NCBI GenBank assembly: GCA_035546295.1
Contig: DATKBT010000020.1
Span: 45,233-109,232, forward strand
DNA from: DATKBT01 sp035546295
GTDB taxonomy: Bacteria; Acidobacteriota; Thermoanaerobaculia; Multivoradales; Multivoraceae
Reading direction: 5' to 3'
Length of the DNA: 64,000 nucleotides
Shown: positions 17,937-27,036 of the stretch, piece after piece
Position numbering within the stretch: position 1 is the stretch's first letter
Layout of the letters: each line of letters opens with the position of its first letter
Made by a program: the position numbers and the translations under genes
Notes under the pieces: generated by a model
The model's database searches: none
Told to the model about the DNA's origin: nothing
What the model saw: only the letters and a program-made list of their open reading frames with translations

Positions 17937-19799
17937 TTGATCCTGCGCTCGCGCTTCCTGTGGAAGCTGTTCGCCGGGATCGCCTTCATCGTGCTCGTCA
18001 CCGCTTCGGTGATCGGGCTCCTGGTCAGGCGCCAGGTCGAGGCCGAGGCTCACCTCGAGCTGGAGCGAAGGCTGGCCGGGCAGGTGAGCCTCGCACGGGC
18101 GATTCTCGCCGAGGACGTGATCGCCGGTAACGACGTGCAGGCGCGGGTGCGCCAGCTCGCCGGCGGCTCGGCGGGGGACGGGGGTACCGACCGGGACGGC
18201 CTCGAGCAGGGGACGCGCTTTCGCTTGACCGTGATCGACGCGGACGGGAGGGTGATCGCCGACTCCGACATCGAGCCGAGGATCGCCGACGACCACGGCA
18301 ACCGCCCCGAAGTGCTGGCGGCCAAGTCGTTGGGCGTCGGCAGTGCGGTGCGCCAGAGCGCTTCGCTGGGGCGCGACCTGATGTACGTCGCGGTGCCGGT
18401 GACCGACCCATCGGGGGCGCTCCGCGGCTACGTCCGCGCCGCGACCTCTCTGGCCGCGGTCCAGAGTCGGCTCGGAGCCGTGCGCGCGACGATCTACAGC
18501 GGCGCGCTGGTGGCCGCGACGATCGGCCTGGGCGTGGCGTTCCTCTTCGCGCGACGGGTCGCCGCCCCGCTGGTCGGAGTCGCCGCGGTCGCCGACGCGA
18601 TCGAGCGGGGCGACTACCGGCGGCGCGTCCAGGTCTCGAGTCGAGACGAGATCGGGCGGCTGGCGACGGCGTTCAATCGCGCCAGCGCCCAGATCGCCGA
18701 CCAGCTCGAGACCATCACCAAGGATCGCAACCAGCTCACCGCGATCCTGGCGGGGATGGTCGAAGGGCTGATCGCGGTCGACGAGAAGGACCGGATCCTG
18801 CTCATCAACCGCGTGGGCGCCGAGCTGCTCGGCGCCGACCCCGCCGAGGACTTCGTCGGCCGGCCGCTCTACGAGGCGACGCGGGTTCCGCAGATCGCCG
18901 AGGCGCTGCAGCGCGCGCGGGAGTCGGGCGCGACCGTGGACGACGAGGCGACGCTCGGCGAGGGCCGGCGCCGCCGCTACCTCGACCTCCACGCGACGCC
19001 GCTCAAGGGCGGCGGCGGCAGGGTGGTCGGCGCGATCGTGGTCCTCCACGACGTGACCCAGCTCCACGGCCTCGAGAACGTCCGCCGGCAGTTCGTCAGC
19101 AACGTCTCGCACGAGCTCAAGACCCCACTGACCGCGATCCGCGGTTACGTCGAGACCCTGCTCGACGCGGACGAGGTCGACGCCGAGACGCGCAACCGGT
19201 TCCTTATGCGAATCAACAGCCAGACCAGCCGGCTGTCGACCCTGGTCTCCGACCTGCTCTCGCTGTCGCGCATCGAGGCGGGCGACGACGCGCTCGAGCG
19301 GCGCCTCCTCGACCTGCGCGCACCCCTGATGGAGTCTTTGCGGGCGCTGCGTCCCGCCGCCGAGGCGCGTCGGATCCGCCTGGAGGTCGGACATCCGGAC
19401 GCCCCGGTGGTGGTGCTCGGTGAGGAGGAGGCGATCCGCCAGGCCTTTTCCAACCTGATCGACAACGCCATCAAGTACACCGACGAAGGCGGGCACGTCT
19501 CGGTCCAGCTCGGTGTCGACGGGCGCCGCGCCGTGGTGGCGGTGACGGATGACGGGATGGGCATCGATGCTCGTCACCTGCAGCGGATCTTCGAGCGTTT
19601 CTACCGGGTGGACCGCGCGAGATCGAGAGAGCTCGGAGGCACCGGCCTGGGTCTCGCGATCGTGAAGAACGTCGCCCAGGCCCTCGGTGGCGAGGTGACC
19701 GTCAGCAGCACGGCGGGGCAGGGGAGCTGCTTCCGGATGCTGCTGCCGCTGGCGACACCGACCGGGGAGGCGGATTTCGCCGCAGAGCCGAGAGGCTGA
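17937..19799 (+). CDS. phoR: Phosphate sensor histidine kinase PhoR
   Basis: The 620-residue kinase starts at a TTG with AGGAGA 4 nt upstream; the first residues lead directly into a transmembrane segment (about 9-29). A second segment near residue 185 (GALVAATIGLGVAFLFA) is followed by a HAMP domain, a PAS domain (AILAGMVEGLIAVDEKDRI), and the HisKA and HATPase cores. The phosphorylated residue is His392 in SNVSHELKTPLTAIRG. N, G1 and G2 boxes read FSNLIDNAIKYT, VTDDGMGID and GGTGLGLAIVK. The large periplasmic loop between the two membrane spans is unlike the short loop of E. coli PhoR and is closer to the long form found in other phyla. It is co-transcribed with phoB. Confidence 0.9.
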   Translation: MILRSRFLWKLFAGIAFIVLVTASVIGLLVRRQVEAEAHLELERRLAGQVSLARAILAEDVIAGNDVQARVRQLAGGSAGDGGTDRDGLEQGTRFRLTVIDADGRVIADSDIEPRIADDHGNRPEVLAAKSLGVGSAVRQSASLGRDLMYVAVPVTDPSGALRGYVRAATSLAAVQSRLGAVRATIYSGALVAATIGLGVAFLFARRVAAPLVGVAAVADAIERGDYRRRVQVSSRDEIGRLATAFNRASAQIADQLETITKDRNQLTAILAGMVEGLIAVDEKDRILLINRVGAELLGADPAEDFVGRPLYEATRVPQIAEALQRARESGATVDDEATLGEGRRRRYLDLHATPLKGGGGRVVGAIVVLHDVTQLHGLENVRRQFVSNVSHELKTPLTAIRGYVETLLDADEVDAETRNRFLMRINSQTSRLSTLVSDLLSLSRIEAGDDALERRLLDLRAPLMESLRALRPAAEARRIRLEVGHPDAPVVVLGEEEAIRQAFSNLIDNAIKYTDEGGHVSVQLGVDGRRAVVAVTDDGMGIDARHLQRIFERFYRVDRARSRELGGTGLGLAIVKNVAQALGGEVTVSSTAGQGSCFRMLLPLATPTGEADFAAEPRG

Positions 19800-19818
19800 T
19801 CGACAGACGACCGATCCA

Positions 19819-19859
19819 TCTTCCCCGGATCTTCACCAGTTTCTTCACAGAGTCTTCAC
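19819..19859 (+). promoter_or_regulatory. Candidate PhoB operator before pstS
   Basis: TCTTCCC (19819), TCTTCAC (19830), TCTTCAC (19842) and TCTTCAC (19853) form the clearest repeat array in the window, with steps of 11, 12 and 11 bp. It ends 154 bp before the pstS ATG. Three identical heptamers define the consensus YCTTCAC used for the other sites. Confidence 0.7.
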
Positions 19860-20013
19860 GGAGCCGCTGCACGCTGCGAACACGTCGCAACGCGCGGATG
19901 CGCACAGGCGGCTGCGCTTCCTGGCTGTGCGCCGCCGCCGATTCGAAACGGCGGCCAGCCGAGCGACGGATGACTCGCGCGGCGTCCATGGGGAGTCCCG
20001 AGGAGCTCAATCG

Positions 20014-21021
20014 ATGAACAGATGGCTTGCAAACACACCTCTCTGCGCCACCCTTTGCGTCAGCCTCGGCGCCGTGCTCGCCTGCGGTGGGGGCTCGCCG
20101 GGCGGGAACGACGCAGACGAGTTGCGGGGTTCGGTGTCGATCGACGGGTCGAGCACCGTCTATCCCTTGACCGAGGCCGTGGCGGAGGAGTTCGGCGCCG
20201 TCGAGCCCGGGGTGCGCGTCACGGTGGGGATTTCGGGCACCGGCGGTGGATTCAAGAAGTTCGGCGCGGGCGAGACCGACATCTCCGACGCCTCGCGTCC
20301 GATCAAGCCGGTCGAGATCGAGCTCGCCCGGTCCAACGGGATCGAGTTCATCGAGGTGCCGGTCGCCTACGACGGGCTCTCGGTGGTGGTCAACCCGGAG
20401 AACGACTGGGTCGATCACCTCACGGTCGAGGAGCTGAATCGGATCTGGCAGCCCGACAGTGTGGTGACCACCTGGAGCGACGTACGACCCGAATGGCCCG
20501 CGGAACCGATCGCGCTCTACGGAGCGGGCACCGACTCCGGGACCTTCGACTACTTCACCGAGGTGATCAACGGCACGAGCGGGGCCTCGCGGGCAGACTA
20601 CACGGCGAGCGAGGACGACAACGTCACCGTAATGGGCGTGGCCGGTGACAAGAACGGCCTCGGCTTCTTCGGTTTCGCCTACGTCGAGGAGAATCGGAGT
20701 CGGGTGCGGGCGGTACCCATCGACGGTGGCGCCGGCCCGGTGACCCCGAGCAGCGCCACCATCAACGACGGCACCTACAGCCCCCTCTCTCGTCCCATCT
20801 TCATCTACGTGTCGCAGGCGGCGGCCGCGCGGCCGGAGGTGAAGTCTTTCGTGGAGTTCTACCTCGACAATGCGGCGGAGCTGGCGGCCGAGGTCGGCTA
20901 CGTCGCGCTGCCCGAGGAGATCTACCGGGCCGCGCAGACCCGGTTCGTGCAGGGGACGACCGGCACCGCCTTCGGCGAGGCTTCGTCCGGCCGAACGCTG
21001 ATCGAGCGATACGAATCGTAG
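20014..21021 (+). CDS. pstS: Phosphate-binding lipoprotein PstS
   Basis: The 335-residue protein starts at the ATG at 20014 with GAGGAG upstream. A lipobox (AVLAC) places it as a lipoprotein anchored at about residue 24. The mature part opens with a linker GGGSPGG and then GSVSIDGSSTVYPLTEAVAEEF in consecutive segments, the DGSST phosphate-binding loop of the PstS family. A second signature, TGGGFKKFGAGETDISDASRPIK, and the YGAGTDSGTFDYFTE loop complete the binding site. It is the first gene of a pstSCAB-phoU cluster and lies downstream of a four-heptamer operator. It delivers phosphate to PstCA. Confidence 0.92.
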   Translation: MNRWLANTPLCATLCVSLGAVLACGGGSPGGNDADELRGSVSIDGSSTVYPLTEAVAEEFGAVEPGVRVTVGISGTGGGFKKFGAGETDISDASRPIKPVEIELARSNGIEFIEVPVAYDGLSVVVNPENDWVDHLTVEELNRIWQPDSVVTTWSDVRPEWPAEPIALYGAGTDSGTFDYFTEVINGTSGASRADYTASEDDNVTVMGVAGDKNGLGFFGFAYVEENRSRVRAVPIDGGAGPVTPSSATINDGTYSPLSRPIFIYVSQAAAARPEVKSFVEFYLDNAAELAAEVGYVALPEEIYRAAQTRFVQGTTGTAFGEASSGRTLIERYES

Positions 21022-21327
21022 CGGGCTCGTGGTGAGCAGCTCTCCCATCGCCGGGCGAGAGCGAGGCGCGGTCCTCCGACGGGCGCCGCGACGAGCCCCG
21101 CGGCTCGTGCTTTCCGCCCAAGCGAACCGCAGACTCGGGCGGGCGCAGGCCGACGACGAGGCCCATCGGCGAGGTCGCGCGGCGGCCAGCCCGACTCGAC
21201 TGGACTCGACCGGACTCGACCGTACCGTGAGCTTCACCGAGGCCTGGTCGACGGAGCAGGACAGCTCCCGCCGGAAACCGGGGTCAGCCGGCAGTCCCGC
21301 CCAGCTCGCCCGCCGATCGCTCGATCG
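21022..21327 (+). other. Non-coding gap between pstS and pstC
   Basis: This 306-bp stretch holds no credible gene. It includes three tandem copies of a 10-bp unit ending GACTCGAC at 21191-21220 and a lone GCTTCAC at 21230. No strong terminator was seen, so pstS and pstC may be co-transcribed with attenuation in between. Confidence 0.5.
21191..21220 (+). repeat. Three tandem 10-bp units in the pstS-pstC gap
   Basis: Units at 21191, 21201 and 21211 share GACTCGAC at their last eight positions and differ only at the first two. It is a simple tandem repeat with no known role. Confidence 0.8.
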
Positions 21328-22299
21328 ATGACTCACCTCCCCTCCGATCCGCGTCCGATCACCGCCGCGACGGGCGAGCGCTCAGCCGGGGTCGTGTCTC
21401 TCGCACGCCGGCGAACGCTGCGCCGGGACGGCGTGGAGGAGGGGGTTCGCGCGGGGCTCTTCCTCTGTGCCCTGGTTTCGGTGGCGACCACGGTGGGCAT
21501 CATCGGCGTGCTGGCGTTCGAGGCCGCCGAGTTCTTTCGCGAGGTGCCGCTGACCGAGTTCCTCCTCGGCACCCGCTGGACGCCGCTGTTCGAGCCGCGG
21601 TCGTTCGGGGTGCTGCCGCTGGTCGGCGGCACCTTCATGATCGTGATCGGGTCGAGCGTGGTCGCGGTTCCGCTGGGACTCGCCAGCGCCATCTTCCTGA
21701 GCGAGTACGCGGGAGCGCGCGTGCGGGGCGTGCTGAAACCGGTGCTCGAGATCCTCGCCGGTATCCCGACGGTGGTGTACGGCTACTTCGCGCTCACCTT
21801 CGTCACTCCCATCCTGCAGCGGTTCTTCCCGGAGACTCGTGTGTTCAACGCGGCCAGCGCTTCGATCGTGGTCGGGATCATGATCCTGCCGCTGATCGCC
21901 TCGCTGTGCGACGACGCCCTCCGTGCGGTTCCCGAGGAGCTGCGGCAGGGAGCCTTTGCCCTCGGCGCGACGCGCATGGAGGTCTCGCTGCGGGTGGTGG
22001 TTCCCGCCGCCCTCTCGGGTGTGCTGGCCTCCTTCGTTCTCGCGGTCTCGCGCGCGATCGGCGAGACCATGGCGGTGACCCTGGCCGCCGGACAGACGCC
22101 GAATCTCACCTTCGACTTCCGCGAGAGCATCCAGACCATGACGGCCTTCATCGTCCAGGTCAGCCTGGGAGATGCTCCGGCCGGCACGGTCGCGTACAAG
22201 ACGCTGTTCGCAGTGGCGGCGCTGCTGTTCGTCATCACCCTGAGCATGAACCTGATCGCCCATCGCGTGCTGCGGCGCTTCCGTGAGGTGTACGAGTGA
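21328..22299 (+). CDS. pstC: Phosphate ABC transporter permease PstC
   Basis: The 323-residue protein has six predicted membrane spans. The first begins around residue 45 (LFLCALVSVATTVGIIGVLA), and the LLVGGTFMIVIGSSVVAVPLGL region, the AGIPTVVYGYFAL loop and the permease signature ATRMEVSLRVVVPAALSGVLASF follow in the usual order. It forms the channel with PstA. The reading frame overlaps pstA by four bases (GTGA), so translation is coupled. The N-terminal cytoplasmic extension of about 40 residues is longer than in E. coli PstC. Confidence 0.9.
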   Translation: MTHLPSDPRPITAATGERSAGVVSLARRRTLRRDGVEEGVRAGLFLCALVSVATTVGIIGVLAFEAAEFFREVPLTEFLLGTRWTPLFEPRSFGVLPLVGGTFMIVIGSSVVAVPLGLASAIFLSEYAGARVRGVLKPVLEILAGIPTVVYGYFALTFVTPILQRFFPETRVFNAASASIVVGIMILPLIASLCDDALRAVPEELRQGAFALGATRMEVSLRVVVPAALSGVLASFVLAVSRAIGETMAVTLAAGQTPNLTFDFRESIQTMTAFIVQVSLGDAPAGTVAYKTLFAVAALLFVITLSMNLIAHRVLRRFREVYE

Positions 22300-23195
22300 G
22301 CGCGTCGAAGGTCGACCAGAGCGCGTCGAAGATCGACCTGCGGGCCACACCAAAGCTCCGGGCGCGCCGGACCAGGGCGTCCGTGTTCCGCTGGCTGTGC
22401 CAGGCCATGACCCTCTCCGCCATCGTGTTCCTGGGCCTCCTGTTGTTTCAGGTGGTCCGCGACGCCTGGGGCTGGCTGGATTGGAACTTCCTGACGTCGT
22501 TCCCGTCGCGGAGGCCGGGAAATGCCGGAATCAAGGGGGCGCTCTTTGGCACCCTCTGGCTGATCTCGTTCACCGCGCTCATCTCGGTGCCGGTGGGCGT
22601 GGCGGCGGCGCTCTACCTCGAGGAGTACGCCAGGCCGGGGCGCCTCAACACACTGATCCAGATCAACATCGCCAACCTCGCCGGAGTGCCCTCCATCGTC
22701 TACGGAATCCTGGGCCTGGCGCTCTTCGTTCGTGGCATCGGGCTCGGCAAGTCGGTGCTCGCGGCCAGTCTGACGATGAGCCTGCTGATCCTGCCCGTGA
22801 TCATCATCGCCGCGCGGGAAGCGATTCGTGCGGTGCCCTCTTCGCTCCGTCAGGCGGCTTACGCGCTGGGCGCCACCCGGTGGCAGACGGTGCGCCACCA
22901 CGTCCTGCCCTCCGCGCTGCCTGGAATCCTCACCGGCGTGATCCTGGCGCTGTCGCGCGCCATCGGCGAGGCGGCGCCGCTGATCATGACCGGCGCCCTC
23001 GCCTTCGTGGCGTTCGTGCCCCGCAGCCCGATGGACGACTTCACGGCGTTGCCGATCCAGATCTACAACTGGGCTTCACGCCCGCAGGCGGATTTCCATC
23101 ACCTTGCTGCGGCCGGCATCGTGGTGCTCCTGATGGTGCTGTTCGCCATGAACAGTGTCGCGATCGTGCTCCGGCAACGAGCGAGCAGGAAGTGA
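22296..23195 (+). CDS. pstA: Phosphate ABC transporter permease PstA
   Basis: The 299-residue protein starts at a GTG that overlaps the pstC stop. It has the PstA layout: a cytoplasmic N-terminus, a first span near residue 40 (LSAIVFLGLLLFQVV), ISVPVGVAAALYLEEYA, the NLAGVPSIVYGILGLALF block, and the EAA-type loop ATRWQTVRHHVLPSALPGILTG. It pairs with PstC as the membrane part of the phosphate importer. Seven bases separate its stop from the pstB start. Confidence 0.9.
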   Translation: MSASKVDQSASKIDLRATPKLRARRTRASVFRWLCQAMTLSAIVFLGLLLFQVVRDAWGWLDWNFLTSFPSRRPGNAGIKGALFGTLWLISFTALISVPVGVAAALYLEEYARPGRLNTLIQINIANLAGVPSIVYGILGLALFVRGIGLGKSVLAASLTMSLLILPVIIIAAREAIRAVPSSLRQAAYALGATRWQTVRHHVLPSALPGILTGVILALSRAIGEAAPLIMTGALAFVAFVPRSPMDDFTALPIQIYNWASRPQADFHHLAAAGIVVLLMVLFAMNSVAIVLRQRASRK

Positions 23196-23202
23196 CTCGG
23201 TG

Positions 23203-24069
<867 letters not shown>

Positions 24070-24072
24070 GCG

Positions 24073-24090
24073 CCTTCACTTCTTCTTTAT
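24073..24090 (+). promoter_or_regulatory. Weak candidate PhoB half-site before phoU
   Basis: CCTTCAC (24073) and TCTTTAT (24084) are 11 bp apart, directly after the pstB stop and 20 bp before the phoU ATG. Only two heptamers are present, so a chance match cannot be excluded. Confidence 0.3.
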
Positions 24091-24109
24091 ACTCGTGTCC
24101 GGAACGCCG

Positions 24110-24784
24110 ATGAGAACGCACCTCCAGAGGGACCTCGAACGTCTCACCCAGAAGCTGCTGGCGGTCGGGGCCATGGTCGAGGAGGCGTTCCGCAACTCGA
24201 TGGAGGCGCTCACCGAGCGTCGCGGCGACCTGGCGGAGGAGGTCATCCGGGGGGACGAGCTGATCGACGACCGCGAGGTCGACGTCGAGGAGGACTGCCT
24301 CAAGGTCCTCGCCCTCCATGCGCCCGTCGCCGCCGATCTGCGGCGGGTGGTCGCCTTCCTCAAGCTCAACAACGACCTCGAGCGCGTCGGCGACCTGGCC
24401 AAGAACATCGCGGAGCGCGCCGCCTTCCTCGCGACGCGGGACGAGATCGATATTCCCGCTCAGATCCCCGAGATGGCCGAGAAGGCCCAAGGGATGTTGC
24501 GCGACTGCCTGGACGCGGTGGTCAACGCCGACACCGAGCTCGCGCAGAAGGTGGTGGCCGACGACGAGATCGTCGACGACATGCACGGCGGTTTCTACCG
24601 GCTGATCGAAGAGCGCATCGCGGGCGAACCAGAGCGGGCGAGGGAGAACCTCCAGCTGCTCTCGGTGTCGCGCTACCTCGAGCGGATCGCCGACCAGGCG
24701 ACCAACGTCGCCGAAGACGTGGTCTTCATGGTCGAGGGCGAGGTCATCCGCCACCAGGGCCCGCCCGCCGTCAAGGCACGCTGA
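24110..24784 (+). CDS. phoU: Phosphate signalling protein PhoU
   Basis: I choose the ATG at 24110 (224 residues) because the family starts with an M-x-x-H-x-x-x-x-L pattern, here MRTHLQRDLERLTQKLLA; a GTG at 24095 would add five residues. The two three-helix PhoU repeats are visible, each with the metal-binding signature: NNDLERVGDLAKNIAERA in the first half and SRYLERIADQATNVAEDVVF in the second. It should link PstSCAB activity to PhoR and silence the regulon when phosphate is plentiful. It follows pstB in the same direction with a 40-bp gap. Confidence 0.9.
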   Translation: MRTHLQRDLERLTQKLLAVGAMVEEAFRNSMEALTERRGDLAEEVIRGDELIDDREVDVEEDCLKVLALHAPVAADLRRVVAFLKLNNDLERVGDLAKNIAERAAFLATRDEIDIPAQIPEMAEKAQGMLRDCLDAVVNADTELAQKVVADDEIVDDMHGGFYRLIEERIAGEPERARENLQLLSVSRYLERIADQATNVAEDVVFMVEGEVIRHQGPPAVKAR

Positions 24785-24900
24785 GACGGCGCACGGCGGC
24801 GCCGAAGGGCCGGCGCCAGCGCCCGCCGATGCGATCGAGGCGGCTCCCGACCGCGGCAGCGCTCTCGCCGCTTCGACCGCCGACGGGCGCTTGGGAGATC

Positions 24901-24929
24901 GCTTTACCCTTTTCTGATCAACGATTTAC
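24901..24929 (+). promoter_or_regulatory. Weak candidate PhoB operator before the PHP-GT4 gene
   Basis: GCTTTAC (24901) and GATTTAC (24923) are 22 bp apart, twice the 11-bp period, with a poor TTCTGAT in between at 24912. They lie 57 bp before the chosen GTG start. The match is weaker than at pstS or phoB. Confidence 0.33.
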
Positions 24930-24986
24930 GTCGAGGCCATCGGAGCGCGTCACGGTGTGCGGGAACGACTGCAACCGGAGAGCACC

Positions 24987-26984
24987 GTGACCCAGAGCCC
25001 GGAATCCTCGAGCAAGGTCGACGTCCACGTTCACAGCAAGCACTCCGACCGCCCGAGCGAGTGGTTCCTGCGCCGGATCGGGTCGCCCGAGAGCTTCGTC
25101 GAGCCGATCGAGGTCTACCGCCGCGCCAAGGAGCGGGGAATGGACTTCGTCACCATCTCGGACCACAACTGCATCGAGGGGGCGCTCGAGATCGCCCACC
25201 TCGACGGGGTGTTCCTGTCCAACGAGGTCACGACCTACTTACCCGAGGACGGCTGCAAGCTGCACCTGCTCGCGCTCGGCATCACCGAGGAACAGTTCCG
25301 ATTCATGGTCGCCGAGATCTTCGAGCGCCTGATCCACGAGCGCGAGGACAAGCCCTCGGTCTCCAGCCGGGTGCGTGGCGCGCTCGGACGCAGCGCGCTG
25401 CGCCGCAACGCCAGCGAGATCGAGCGCCAGCTCCTCGACCAGCTCTCTTCACTCGCGGCGCACGCCGACGAGACCCAAAGCGCCGACGGGCATCCCAGGG
25501 ATTCGAGCGCCGACTGGCGCACCTTCCGGCGCGCCAGCCGGGTCGCCCATCTGGTCGGGTTCGACTTCTTCGACCGCCTGTTCCAGAACCTCGGTTCGGG
25601 CAGGCTGCTCGACGCCTGCCAGGCGTTCGCCTCGCTCGCTCCGGTCGGGCTCGGAATCGCTCCCTACCTGACCGCCTTCGCCACCCAGCACAAGGACGAG
25701 TCGTTCCTGCGCGAGGTCGCCGAGCACTTCCCCTGGGCGGCGCGCCACCGCCAGAAGACCGGGCGGATCTGCTGGATGACCGACACCTTCGGCGATGTGA
25801 ACGGCGTCGCCAAGATGATCCAGATCCTCGGCGAGGAGGCGGGCCGGCAAGGGATCGAGCTCGAGGTGTTGACCTGCGAGCAGGGGAGCGACGGGCGGCC
25901 CTGGCGGAAGAACTTCCAGCCTGTCGGCACCTTCCGCCTCCCCGAGTACGACGCCCAGGAGCTCGCCTTCCCGCCCTTCCTCGAGATCGCCGAGACCATC
26001 GAGAGCCGCGGCTACGACGAGATCATCATCTCCACTCCGGGACCGATGGGGCTCCTCGGTCTGCTGTGCGCCAAGCTGCTGGGACTGCGCACAGTCGGCA
26101 TCTATCACACCGACTTTCCCGCCTACGTCGAGGCGCTCACCGACAACCGGGCGCTCGCCGGCATGACCCGCTCGTTCATGCTCTGGTTCTACGACCAGAT
26201 GGACACGGTCGAGGTGCCGAGCGAGGCCTACCGCACTCAGCTTCTCGCCGGTGGCCTCTCGCGCGACAAGCTGCGACTGCTGCGCCGAGGCGTCGACACC
26301 CGCCGCTTCGACCCCGCGCGCCGCGATCTGGCCTTCTGGCGCCGCTTCGAGTCCGTCGCGCTGGCAAGGAGCAGCGGGCGCGAGCTGCTGCGGTTGCTCA
26401 CCGTCAGCCGGCTGTCCCACGAGAAGAACCTCCACCACCTGCTCGCCGAGCTGCGTCTGCTGAGGGACTGCGACTGGGTGCTCTACGTGGTGGGCGACGG
26501 GCCGGCCCGCGACGAGCTCGCGCAAGCCGCCGCGGGACTGCCGGTCGTGTTCACGGGCTTTCTGGAGGGCGACGATCTGGCCAACGCATACGCCTCATCC
26601 GACCTGTTCGTGTTCCCCAGCGTCACCGACACCTTCGGCAACGTGGTGCTCGAGGCCCAGGCCTCGGGCCTCCCATGCGTGGTGTCCCGCCAGGGCGGGC
26701 CCGCCGAGATCATCGTTCCCGGCCAGACTGGGCTCGCCGCCTCGACCGCTGAGGCCGGGATCTTCGCCCAGGCGGTCCGACTGCTGCTCGAGGACGATGA
26801 GCTGCGGCGCGAGATGGCGACCCTGGCGCGCACCCACGCGCTCCGCTTCTCCTGCGAGGAGGTCGTTCGCGCGCTCGCCGGTCGCGACGAGGCGGGCGAA
26901 CGGATCGAGGAAACGGATCGGGAGCCGGCATCGTCGAGCAGGCAGGACGACGATGTGGCGGTGGTGTTGACGGCCTGGAGCTGA
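24987..26984 (+). CDS. PHP-domain phosphoesterase fused to a GT4 glycosyltransferase
   Basis: I use the GTG at 24987 (665 residues), with GGAG upstream; a GTG at 24957 is an alternative. Residues about 10-110 are a PHP domain: VDVHVHSKHSD holds the HxH motif (His14, His16), and ISDHNCIEG and CKLHLLALG supply further metal ligands. The final PHP motif is not obvious, so the domain may be incomplete. A helical stretch follows. From about residue 259 a GT4 (GT-B) enzyme begins: WMTDTFGDVNGVAK, TPGPMGLLGL, GIYHTDFPAYVEAL, and the C-terminal donor site SVTDTFGNVVLEAQASGLP. This layout resembles sulfolipid and glycolipid synthases of the SqdX/Agt type. The position right after phoU suggests a role in phosphate-starvation lipid exchange. 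Confidence 0.8.
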   Translation: MTQSPESSSKVDVHVHSKHSDRPSEWFLRRIGSPESFVEPIEVYRRAKERGMDFVTISDHNCIEGALEIAHLDGVFLSNEVTTYLPEDGCKLHLLALGITEEQFRFMVAEIFERLIHEREDKPSVSSRVRGALGRSALRRNASEIERQLLDQLSSLAAHADETQSADGHPRDSSADWRTFRRASRVAHLVGFDFFDRLFQNLGSGRLLDACQAFASLAPVGLGIAPYLTAFATQHKDESFLREVAEHFPWAARHRQKTGRICWMTDTFGDVNGVAKMIQILGEEAGRQGIELEVLTCEQGSDGRPWRKNFQPVGTFRLPEYDAQELAFPPFLEIAETIESRGYDEIIISTPGPMGLLGLLCAKLLGLRTVGIYHTDFPAYVEALTDNRALAGMTRSFMLWFYDQMDTVEVPSEAYRTQLLAGGLSRDKLRLLRRGVDTRRFDPARRDLAFWRRFESVALARSSGRELLRLLTVSRLSHEKNLHHLLAELRLLRDCDWVLYVVGDGPARDELAQAAAGLPVVFTGFLEGDDLANAYASSDLFVFPSVTDTFGNVVLEAQASGLPCVVSRQGGPAEIIVPGQTGLAASTAEAGIFAQAVRLLLEDDELRREMATLARTHALRFSCEEVVRALAGRDEAGERIEETDREPASSSRQDDDVAVVLTAWS

Positions 26985-26987
26985 GAC

Positions 26988-27001
26988 GCCTGCCGGCAGG
27001 C
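26988..27001. repeat. Palindrome between convergent genes
   Basis: GCCTGCCGGCAGGC is a perfect 14-bp palindrome in the 52-bp gap between the convergent glycosyltransferase and hypothetical genes. It has no T-run, so a terminator role is only possible. Confidence 0.45.
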
Positions 27002-27036
27002 TCGGTTCGTTCGCCTGTCGAGTCGAGAGCGGAGGA

